This document shows, piece after piece, positions 56,006-64,000 of a DNA stretch of 64,000 bases. Both the position numbers and the translations under genes were made by a program. The number at the start of each line of letters is the position of its first letter. The first letter of the stretch is position 1. Source of the DNA: Budorcas taxicolor (Eukaryota; Chordata; Mammalia; Artiodactyla; Bovidae); contig NC_068925.1 in assembly GCF_023091745.1 (NCBI RefSeq), forward strand, positions 77,627,085 to 77,691,084, written 5' to 3'. The notes beneath the pieces were generated by a model. The model had not been told where the DNA came from. It was given only the letters and a program-made list of their open reading frames with translations, and did no database searches.

Positions 56006-57040
56006 ATTAGATGTCCACTAGACACATGAAAAAGATGCTCAACATCACTAATCATCAGAGAAACGCAAATCAAAACCACAATAAGATATCACTTCACACC
56101 TCTCAGAATGGCTATCATCCAAAAAACAAGAAATAACGAGTGTTGCTGAGGATGTGGAAAAGGGAACCCTCATGCACTATTGGTGGGAATGAAATTTGGT
56201 GCAGACACTACGGAAGTACAGGTCTCTCAAAATATTAAAAATAGAATTACCTGTAATTCCACTTCTAGATATTTACCCAAAGAAAACAGAAACACGAGTG
56301 TGAAAAGATATATGCTTCCCTATGTTCATCTCATATTAGTCACAATACCCGATATGGACGGGACCTGTGTCAACAGTTCAGTTCAGTTCAGTCGCTCAGT
56401 CATGTCCGACTCTTTGCAACCCCATGAACCGCAGCACGCCAGGCCTCCCTGTCCATCACCAACTCCCGGAGTTCACTCAAACCCATGTCCACTGAGTCAG
56501 TGATGCCATAACAGGTGAATGGATAAAATTTTATATACATATATACATAAAGTTTATACATATTTATACACAATGGAATATAACTCAGGCATTTAAAAAA
56601 TGAAATCGTGCCATTTCAACAACGTGGGTCAATCTAGAAGGCACTATAGTAAGTGAAATAAGACAGAAAGAGAAAGAAAAATACTGCATGATCTCATGTA
56701 TGCGTGGAAACTACAAAGAAAACAAACAAGGCACAATGCAAACAAACTCTCTCATAGAGAACAAAAGGGCAGGTGCCAGAAGGAAGGGGGTGGGGAGGTG
56801 AAAAAGGCGAAGGCGATTGAGAGGCACAAACTTCCAATTATATAATAAATAAGTCACAGGGATGTAATTTGTGTGCAGTGTAAGGAATATGCTCAAAAAC
56901 ACTGTAATAACTTTGCATAGGGACAGATGGTTACATGACTGATTGTGGTGACCATTTCATAATGTATGCAAACATCAAATCATGTGCTTTACCTGAAACT
57001 AACACTGTAGTGTACATTAACTACATTTCAATTTTAAAAG
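56006..57040 (+). mobile_element. L1 LINE 3' region, sense
   Basis: From the ORF2 C-terminal region (CATCACTAATCATCAGAGAA) through the 3'UTR (GAAATTTGGTGCAGACACTA) to CTACATTTCAATTTTAAAAG. A BovB scrap at 56376-56508 interrupts it. No open frame survives. Confidence 0.85.
56376..56508 (-). mobile_element. BovB LINE extreme 3' end, 133 bp
   Basis: Antisense: GTTCAGTTCAGTTCAGTCGC to GAGTCAGTGATGCC, strongly 5'-truncated. The L1 text GTCAACA before it and ACAGGTGAATGG after it join into the normal L1 phrase. Confidence 0.9.
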
Positions 57041-57187
57041 TACATGAGAGAGAAATAAATTATTATTATAAGTCACTGGGGGTGTGAGCGAGGACTTCTG
57101 GAAACTTAATATCCAGCATTTGAAAAGTTCCCTCAATTAAATAACAAAGAACAGACTATCCAGTTTAAAAATGGGTAGATTGAGTAG

Positions 57188-58485
57188 TTCATTACAGTCG
57201 CTCAATCGTGTCCGACTCTTTGCGACCCCATGAATTGCAGCACGCCAGGCCTCCCTGTTCATCACCATCTCCCGGAGTTCACTCAGACTCACGTCCATCG
57301 AGTCCATGATGCCATCCAGACAACTGATCCTCGGTCGTCCCCTTCTCCTCCTGCCCCCAATCCCTCCCAGCATCAGAGTCTTTTCCAATGAGTCAACTCT
57401 TTGCATGAGGTGGCCCAAGTACTGGAGCTTCAGCTTTAGCATCATTCCTTCCAAAGAAATCCCAGGGCTGATCTCCTTCAGAATGGACTGGTTGGATCTC
57501 CTTGCAGTCCAAGGGACACTCAAGAGTCTTCTCCAACACCACAGTTCAAAAGCATCAATTCTTCAGCGCTCAGCCTTCTTCACAGTCCAACTCTCACATC
57601 CACACATGACCACAGGAAAAACCATAGCCTTGACTAGGCGGACCTTAGTCGGCAAAGTAATGTCTCTGCTTTTGAATATACTATCTAGGTTGGTCATAAC
57701 TTTTCTTCCAAGGAGTAAGCGTCTTTTAATTTCATGGCTGCACTCACCATCTGCAGTGATTTTGGAGCCCCCCAAAATAAAGTCTGACACTGTTTCCACT
57801 GTTTCCCCATCTATTTCCCATGAAGTGATGGGACCGGATGCCATGATCTTCATTTTCTGAATGTTGAGCCTTAAGCCAACTTTTTCACTCTCCTCTTTCA
57901 CTTTCATCAAGAGGCTTTTTAGCTCCTCTTCACTTTCTGCCAGAAGGCTGGTGTCATCTGCATATCTGAGGTTATTGATATTTCTCCCGGCAATCTTGAT
58001 TCCAGCTTGTGTTTCTTCCAGTCCAGCGTTTCTCATGATGTACTCTGCATATAAGTTAAATAAGCAGGGTGACAATATACAGCCTTGACATACTCCTTTT
58101 CCTATTTGGAACCAGTCTGTTGTTCCATGTCCAGTTCTAACTGTTGCTTCCTGAGGTGCATACAGATTTGTCAAGAGGCAGGTTAGGTGGTCTGATATTC
58201 CCATCTCTTCCAGAATTTTCCACAGTTTATTGTGATCCACACAGTCAAGGCTTTGGCATACTCAATAAAGCAGAAATAGATGTTTTTCTGGAACTCTCTT
58301 GCTTTTTCCATGATCCAGCAGATGTTGGCAATTTCATCTCTGGTTCCTCTGCCTTTTCTAAAACCAGCTTGAACATCAGGGAGTTCATGGTTCATGTATT
58401 ACTGAAGTCTGGCTTGGAGAATTTTGAGCATTACTTTACTAGCATGTGAGATGAGTGCAATTGTGCGGTAGTTTGAGCATTCTTT
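57188..58485 (-). mobile_element. BovB LINE, 3' segment of a 5'-inverted insertion
   Basis: Antisense BovB from its 3' end at 57188 to AAGAATGCTCAAAC (sense) at about 58485. With the sense segment at 58521-58802 it forms one insertion flanked by AGATTGAGTAG (57177-57187) and AGATTGATTAG (58803-58813), an 11-bp target-site duplication with one mismatch. The RT region is well kept. Confidence 0.94.
57563..58240 (-). pseudogene. BovB reverse transcriptase fragment, 225 codons open
   Basis: Encodes RT from just after motif A: motif B GKGVCQGCILSP, then YADDTSLLAESE, NIQKMKIMASGP and VVMCGCESW. A one-base deletion near 58248 (CACAGTCAAGGC) breaks the frame within motif A. The upstream part of the RT is in the frame 58183-58395 and, inverted, on the plus strand from 58521. 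Inversion alone prevents any functional product. Confidence 0.83.
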
Positions 58486-58555
58486 GTACAAAAAAGATCT
58501 TCACGACCCAGATAATCTTTTTTGTACAAAAAAGATCTTCACAACCCAGATAATC
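58483..58555 (+). repeat. 38-bp-period tandem duplication at an inversion junction
   Basis: A 35-bp word beginning TTTGTACAAAAAAGATCTTC and ending CCCAGATAATC stands at 58483-58517 and at 58521-58555, with one mismatch. It lies exactly between the antisense and sense BovB segments. Confidence 0.9.
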
Positions 58556-58802
58556 ATGATGATGTGATCACTAATCTAGAGCCAGACATCCTGGAATGTG
58601 AAGTCAAGTGGGCCTTAGAAAGCATCACTACGAACAAAGCTAGTGGAGGTGATGGAATTCCAGTTGAGCTGTTTCAAATCCTGAAAGATGATGCTGTGAA
58701 AGTGCTGCACTCAATATGCCAGCAAATTTGGAAAACTCAGCAGCGGCCACAGGACTGGAAAAGGTCAGTTTTCATTCCAATTCCAAAGAAAGGCAATGCC
58801 AA
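58521..58802 (+). mobile_element. BovB LINE, inverted 5' segment
   Basis: Sense BovB from YKKDLHNPDNHDD to VFIPIPKKGNAKD. Its right end (GGCAATGCCAAAG, 58802) is the family position that directly precedes the left segment's first bases (AAAGAATGCTC). The pieces are therefore contiguous in the parent element, but this one is flipped. Confidence 0.93.
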
Positions 58803-58935
58803 AGATTGATTAGACATTTCTTCAAAGAAAGTGTGCAAGTGGCCAGTAAGGCCCTGAAAAGATGCTGAGCATCACTAATCACTATGGAAACGCAAAGCAA
58901 GACCACAACGATGTACTGTTTGACACCCACTAGCA

Positions 58936-59065
58936 TGGAGAAGGAAATGGCAACCCACTCCAGTGTTCTTGCCTGGAGAATCCCAGGGATGGGGGAGCCT
59001 GGTGGGCTGCCGTCTATGGGGTCACCCAGAGTCGGACACGACTGAAGCGACTTAGCAGCAGCAGC
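58936..59065 (+). mobile_element. Bov-A2-type SINE, single unit, inserted in L1
   Basis: One unit ending in (AGC)n, then CATGGATAATATAACAAT of the L1. ATGGA before and after it may be part of a short target-site duplication. Confidence 0.9.
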
Positions 59066-59387
59066 ATGGATAATATAACAATAAATAAAAACTACAAGCA
59101 ATGATGAAGATGTGGAAAAACCAGAAAGCTTGTGCACTGCTGGTGGAAATGTAAGATAGTGCAGCCTAGAAAACACTATAGTGATTCCTTAAAAAAACCA
59201 AAATTGAATTACCACACGATCCAGCAATTTCACTTCTGGGTATAAACTCAAAAGGATCGAAAGAAAGTTATCAAAGAGATATTTGTACATCTATATTTAT
59301 AGAAGTGTTACTCACAATTGCCGAAAAGCAGCCCAAATATCCATCAACAGATGAATTCAGTGCATACATACAACAGGGTTTTCAGTC

Positions 59388-59615
59388 TTAAAGTGTTAGT
59401 TGCTCAGTCGTGTCCCACTGTTTGTGACCCCATGGACTGTAGCCCACCAGGCTTCTCTGCCCACAGAATTCTCCAGGCAAGGATACTGGAGTGGGTTACC
59501 ATTCCCTTCTCCAGGGGATCTTCCGGACCCAGGGGATCTTCCTGACCGAAGGATCAAACTCGGGTCTGCTGCACTGCAGGCAGATGTCTTTATCATCTGA
59601 GGCACCAAGAAAGCT
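59388..59615 (-). mobile_element. Bov-tA SINE with 18-bp tandem duplication
   Basis: Antisense copy with CAGGGGATCTTCCGGACC immediately followed by CAGGGGATCTTCCTGACC in the linker. The head ends GAGGCACCAAGAAAGCTCC. Confidence 0.88.
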
Positions 59616-59902
59616 CCAAAAGGAGGGAAATTCTTTCAGATGCTATAACATAGGCAAATCTTAAAGACATTATTGGTTAAGTGAAACCAGACAGTCAAGA
59701 AAGGACAAATACTGTCTGATTCCACTTTGATGGGATACTTGTAGTAGTCAGATTCAGAGGCACAGAAAGAATGGCAGTCCCAGGGGCCGGGAGCCGGGGC
59801 GTGGGTTTGGAGCTCGGGAAGACAGAAAACGTTCTGGAAGTAAAGGGCAGTGAGGGCTGCGCAGGCAAAGGCGCTTGAGGCCGCTTTAAGATTTGTACTT
59901 GT

Positions 59903-60025
59903 AGTGAATTTCCTGGCAGCCCAGAGGTTAGGACTCTGCCCTGTCACCGCCAAGGTCCCTGGTGTGATCCCTGGTCAGGGAACTAAGGTCCCACAAGCCT
60001 TGCTGCTCGGCCAAAACAGAAAAAA
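59903..60025 (+). mobile_element. CHR-type SINE inserted in L1
   Basis: Head AATTTCCTGGCAGCCCAGAG, B-box-like GTGTGATCC, body GGGAACTAAGGTCCCACAAG, A-rich end. Confidence 0.77.
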
Positions 60026-60150
60026 CACTGTGCCCTTTTATATAGGTTAAAAAATGGTGAATTTTATGTATATGTACTTTACAATTTAAAAATTAGTGTT
60101 TGAAACGATACATTTTATGTTGTGCATCTTTTAAATTAAAACATACATTT

Positions 60151-60843
60151 TGAAAAATACAAGCAATTTATTTTGGGAGGAAGCTTGTGAGAAGAAATGG
60201 AGAGGGAGCCAGGAGAGGCGGGGAGGACCATGAGACCACAGGTAGCGGTGACCCCGCCAAGGCGAGCGGCGCCCGGCGGGGGAAGCGTCTGTAGGCTCTG
60301 CCGTTCTAAGCAGAGTCGGCCAGGCTGCCTGGGGACCCTCACCCCTCAAGGGGCCTCTCAGAGGAAGCACGCGCCCCCCAGCAGTAGGCCTGCCCTGGCT
60401 GGCTTAGTCAGGGCTGGAAGGAGCCCGGGAAGCCCCAGGGGGGAGGCGGGGACGCGTGTGGAGTGCGGCAGCTGCAGCTGCAGGCTGGTCCTCGCTCCCT
60501 CGTGACCAGTAGTGACGCTTCAGATCCAACTACGAAAGTCAGCTCAGACCCTGCATCTCACAGACCCTCACACCCCTGGGAGCTGGCCTCTGCCCAGGGC
60601 ACTCTCACTCAACGGGACGGCCCTTCGAGGGAGGGACAAGGGCGTCACCACCATACACACTGGTCACGGGGCTGCGCGGGTTCTCCAGGGACCCCGGCAC
60701 CTGCTCCAGGCAATGAGTCCAGATCCCCAGACCGGCTCAGGCCCAAGAACTGAGCAGCAGAGTGAACACGGCATGGGGTGACCCTGCTGATCCTCGTGTT
60801 CTTCCCCTCTTGTCAATTTTTTTTTTATAAGGTTTGGACATGT
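60151..60843. other. GC- and CpG-rich block, no gene confirmed
   Basis: Base composition changes sharply near 60190. CpG clusters occur at 60230-60300 (GCGAGCGGCGCCCGGCGG) and near 60450. Frames of 89-102 codons overlap on both strands with no domain. The start (AGCAATTTATTTTGGGAGG) is LTR-like, so part of the block may be an old LTR; a CpG island is the alternative. Confidence 0.4.
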
Positions 60844-61058
60844 TTCCAGGTGGCGCTAGTGGTAAAGAACCCGCCTGCCAATGCAGGGTACATAAGAAAC
60901 GTTGGTTCGATCCCTGCGTGGAGAAGATGCCCTGGAGGAGGGCATGGCAGCCCACTCCAGTATCCTTGCCTGGAGAATCCCATGGACAGAGGAGCCTTGG
61001 GGGCTACAGCCCACGGGGTCGCTGAGTCGGACAGGACTGGAGTGACTTAACACACATG
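60844..61058 (+). mobile_element. Bov-tA SINE
   Basis: Sense copy: head CAGGTGGCGCTAGTGGTAAA, B-box GGTTCGATCC, body ending GGAGTGACTTAACACACATG. It interrupts the CpG-rich block. Confidence 0.92.
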
Positions 61059-61421
61059 CAGGGAGCGGTCTGGGGCTGCCTGGCCTCCAGGTGCTCCGCC
61101 CGGTTAGAATCGCTGCAACTTCCTGCCGTCCACTGCCTCCTGGCCGCCCTCCGGCCTGGCTGACGTCCCGGGCGCCGTGCCCTCGCCCCCTGCCCTCGCT
61201 GCTTTCGCACCAGCACCCCCAGTGCCCTCTCGCCCGGGGATTTCAGCCGCGCGGTGTCAGGCCCGCCCACCCGTTCCCGGCCCCTCAAAGTGCTAGGGAC
61301 ACTCTCCCCAGGGCGCTCCAACGAGCCCCAACAAGGATGCTCTCTGCATCATCCCCCTGAAACCCTCTCTCCTCCCGGGTTTTCTGGCCTCACAAAATAT
61401 CCATTCCAGCGCAGTCTGTCG
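61059..61421. promoter_or_regulatory. CpG-rich block, candidate CpG island
   Basis: 61095-61290 is dense in C, G and CpG (GACGTCCCGGGCGCCGTGCC, CAGCCGCGCGGTGTC). No ATG-led frame with a domain and no certain splice site follows, so promoter function is only a possibility. Confidence 0.35.
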
Positions 61422-61532
61422 CAAAGAAAGTGAAGTCGCTCAGCAGTGTTCAACTCTTTGTGGCCCCATGGACTGTAGCCTACCAGGTTCCACCGTCCAT
61501 GGGATTTTCCAGGCAGGAATACTGGAGTAGCC
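61422..61532 (-). mobile_element. Bov-A-type SINE fragment
   Basis: Antisense unit: AAAGTGAAGTCGCTCAGCAG to AATACTGGAGTAG. Lacks the second unit and the (AGC)n end. Confidence 0.82.
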
Positions 61533-63213
61533 TGTTAACAATTCCCGGGAAATAAAAATATACTCGGAGGAATAAAATCTAACCTTCTCTATCCTCGGGG
61601 CTGTCTAGTTTCACCGGCAGTGGAATTGCAAGCTGGCCAGTCAGACCGGAGTCCCTGGTGCAAATGGACTGCTCTCCCACCTCACTTTAGGACCGTGGGC
61701 AGACGCATCTCAGCTTAGGGCTGCGTGCCGATGCGCCTCAGTTTAAGGCCGTGTGCAGAGACTGTGCACCCAGCACCCGGCTCTAGAGCCTCAGCAGCCC
61801 AGTTGCCCCGCCCAGCGAGAACCTTGCCCCCTCCCCCCCCTCCAGGAGGCCCTAAAAGCAGCCCCGCCCACCTGCCTGGGGAGAGGATTTGCTCCAGAGC
61901 CTGAGCTTGCGCCTCTCCGCTCTCCCACCCAAGAGGGAAAATTTCCTTTGCTCCTGCACCCAACTCGGTCTCATTCTATTGGTTGGAGCGACATCAGGCA
62001 GGAGAACCGTTGTTGGGGACCAGCTCAGAAGTGTTGATGACACATTCACGCCCCTGAGCATCTTTATTCCTTCTTCCAGGCTATCTTGGGCATTTATTCT
62101 GTTCTGCAACCTTTTTTTTTTTTTTTTTCCAGGCCTTTAAAGGCAATCCTCGCTGTGAGTTTGTCTCACCCTAGGGTTCTTGAATGGTATGAAATTCCAA
62201 GAAGGGTCCTTCAAGTCACAGACTCTTATTTCTTTGGTCTTATTTCTAGCCATGAAGATATCATCCCAGGGATACTCACCTGATTCCTGCTGGTCTGTCC
62301 TGTTAAGGATTCTTGCACTTCTTGGTGGATTATTTCCTTCCTCACTTGTCAGGCTGTCCTCAGCTGGGTTATGCTGAAATTATCAACCTGGCAGCCAGGG
62401 AAGAAGGCAGGGGCAGCTCCTGGGGGACAAGGGGACCAGGCCTCAAAAGCACCTTCCAGCACGGGGGATCTGCCACCTCTTCCTGGAGAAGGATGGGCCA
62501 CCTCTGTATGCTCCCAGAGTCCAGGCTGCTCTGCAGAACGCCAGGGGCCCACGTGTAGACACCACCGCTGGGTGTTTCAAGCTCCCAGCTTTCCCCAGCC
62601 AGACCTGCCTGGGAGAAGCACCCCAGGATTCCATTGGAATGGATTCCATTCGACTAGAGCTCTTCCAGTGCGGGAGATGGGGACCGCTTTGTAAGCTCCC
62701 CGCAGTCCCTCTGCGTCTCACACCCAGCCTTCAACCTGCTGTTCATGTCCCTCAGTCTCTCACTCTTCTGCGGGTCATCGGTTCAGCTTAGCTCTGCTGC
62801 CTGTGGGGGTTTCCCCCCACCTTTCAAATTCCTGGACGCGTACACCTGCAAGGGCACCCCTCCACTGGGAGGTCTCCTAGGTCACTGCCGGTGGAGCCTG
62901 TAGCAATTAGGCCACCACCTTGCAGTAAGGACTGTTCGTACCCCACCCATCTCCCCATCTTGTGCTTCCGGGAGACTTGAGCAGCACATTTTTGTGGTCC
63001 CTGCATTAGGTAAGCAAGGCGGGTTCTTCTATTGATATGTATAGAAATAAATGGTAGCTAAAATAACTACTAACACTCTCACTTAAGTTCTCTCTAATAA
63101 CTCAGTTCTCTGATCTATCTAACGGGAGTAATTTATCATCTATCATATCTAATTCATAAATTTTTGGAGACTCAAATATAACGCTTCATTCAAGGGTGCA
63201 ATTAAACATTTTA
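61533..63213. other. 1.7-kb GC-rich, repeat-poor block, no gene confirmed
   Basis: Within 61750-62000 two GC boxes (CCCCGCCC at 61806 and 61862) and an ATTGG near 61978 occur, which read as CCAAT then GGGCGGGG on the minus strand. A poly(T) tract followed by CCAG at 62131 and an AG/GTAAGC at 63009 look like splice signals in plus orientation. No coding frame links them. Short frames of 60-107 codons overlap on both strands. Confidence 0.35.
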
Positions 63214-63425
63214 AGGGGCTTCCCTGGGGGCTCAGTGGTCAAGAAACCACCTGCCAAGTAGAAGACACAGGTTCAATCCCTGGGTCAGGAAGATCCCCTG
63301 GAAAGGGAAATGGCAACCCACTCCATTCTCATATTCTTGCCTGGAGAATCCCATGGACAGAGGAGTTTGGTGGGCTGAAGTTCACAGAGTTGCAAAGAAT
63401 GGGACACAAGTTTGCAACGGAGCCC
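63214..63425 (+). mobile_element. Bov-tA SINE
   Basis: Sense copy: head GGGGCTTCCCTGGGGGCTCA, B-box GGTTCAATCC. The 3' part is more diverged than the head. Confidence 0.88.
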
Positions 63426-63535
63426 ATATGCCCGCAAACATCTGAAAGATAAAAAGCAGCAGCAGTGAAGGTCTTTATAACTAGCACAGCTCTCACTTTT
63501 TCCCTTTACCCGAGGAGAACAATGTTGATGTTGTT

Positions 63536-63622
63536 TTGGGTTGACCAAACGGTTTCTTTGGTTTTTTTCCATAGCATCTTACAAAAAAAAGACCCGAATG
63601 AACTATTTGGCCAACTCAGTAT
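63536..63622. mobile_element. Mariner-derived palindromic MITE
   Basis: About 85 bp made of two inverted arms, GGGTTGACCAAACGG at the left and ATTTGGCCAACTCAGTAT at the right, around a short A/T-rich centre. This is the form of the mariner terminal repeats common in ruminants, and TA follows the right end. It has no transposase, so it is a non-autonomous copy. Confidence 0.75.
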
Positions 63623-64000
63623 AAGGCAATACCAAGCACAGTACCTTAAGCAACTGAGCCTGAAATATCAGTTTAAGTCAGGGAGCTGAGTATGTACTTA
63701 CCAAATTTTCTGAAGACACATTCAAAATGTATCTTATTGATGACTTCCAATTAAAAAAATAAAACTCATGAGATTACTTTAAAGAGTTTGCCTCTGTCAT
63801 GATAAATTTAAAAGCAGCGATAATCAATGGTAAGATCCTTTAGTTATACAGGTACAAGTGAATACGGCTAAAAATGATATTTAACGTGCGTATTAATGTG
63901 GCAATCTGAAGGCACATAATAAGGCAGTGCTTTTCAAATTGTTTCCCCAAAATACCCCTAACTTAAAAGGAATATAAATTCAAGTATGCAAAGAGGGATT
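63623..64000. other. Unassigned sequence at the window end
   Basis: AT-rich; nothing recognised. Confidence 0.3.

Larger units (their letters stand above)
57075..60150 (+). mobile_element. L1 LINE 3' region, sense, with several insertions
   Basis: L1 text is present at 57075-57187, 58803-58935, 59066-59387, 59616-59902 and 60026-60150, and reads in L1 order when the inserts are removed: BovB (57188-58802), Bov-A (58936-59065), Bov-tA (59388-59615) and CHR (59903-60025). Non-coding. Confidence 0.82.

Noticed and set aside
60197..60781. Frames of 89-102 codons in the CpG-rich block as a first coding exon
   Set aside because: Arg/Pro/Ser-rich composition is expected from GC-rich random sequence. 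No consistent donor site or domain was seen.

Overview
The window is nuclear genomic DNA from a ruminant, most likely a bovid (cattle, sheep, goat or a close relative). The evidence is the repeat content. It holds about thirteen pieces of the RTE-type LINE BovB, about twenty-five Bov-tA SINEs (tRNA-like head joined to a BovB-derived body), nine Bov-A/Bov-A2 SINEs ending in (AGC)n, seven CHR-type SINEs, a bovine-type L1 5'UTR and bovine-type L1 3'UTRs. No host protein-coding gene could be supported. The long open frames are decayed BovB endonuclease/reverse transcriptase, and most short ones are SINE or LINE shadows. I see no bacterial, phage or CRISPR features, no tRNA or rRNA genes, and no convincing new biological system.

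Layout. 0-4.4 kb: an old LTR with CCAAT, TATA and AATAAA boxes, split by a Bov-A SINE, then BovB 3' ends and an L1-like relic. 5.9-8.9 kb: a long antisense L1 carrying two SINEs. 9.1-11.3 kb: two antisense BovB copies, the first with the longest RT frame of the window (325 codons, catalytic motifs intact). 11.4-13.2 kb: an LTR scrap, an isolated L1 5'UTR with two ~360-bp units, a Bov-A2 and an L1 3' end. 13.9-17.9 kb: two sense BovB copies, the second nearly complete (endonuclease to 3' end). 19.1-20.0 and 22.1-23.6 kb: repeat-poor sequence. 20.0-25.8 kb: further BovB copies, one with clear target-site duplications. 26-35 kb: MIRs, CHR and Bov-tA SINEs and old L1 3'UTRs. 35-38 kb: a bovine L1 3' end, an MLT1 LTR and an older L1. 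38-43 kb: SINEs, one BovB, an L2. 43-47 kb: AT-rich, mostly ancient or unassigned. 47.9-51.9 kb: a deeply decayed antisense L1 with six younger insertions. 53-56 kb: an antisense ERVL-class provirus relic. 56-60 kb: sense L1 3' regions, one holding a BovB with a 5' inversion typical of twin priming. 60.2-63.0 kb: base composition changes to GC/CpG-rich, the only promoter-like stretch. The end has a Bov-tA and an ~85-bp mariner-type palindrome.

Functional reading. The window behaves like intergenic or intronic DNA in which each retrotransposon wave inserted into earlier ones. BovB supplies the enzymes and the 3'-end signal, and Bov-tA and Bov-A2 are non-autonomous riders that share that 3' end. 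The nested order gives a relative age series: L2, MIR, ERVL, MLT1 and old L1 first, then CHR and BovB, then Bov-tA and Bov-A2. Family names rest on recognition of sequence text, not on a database search; boundaries are usually good to about 5-20 bp.
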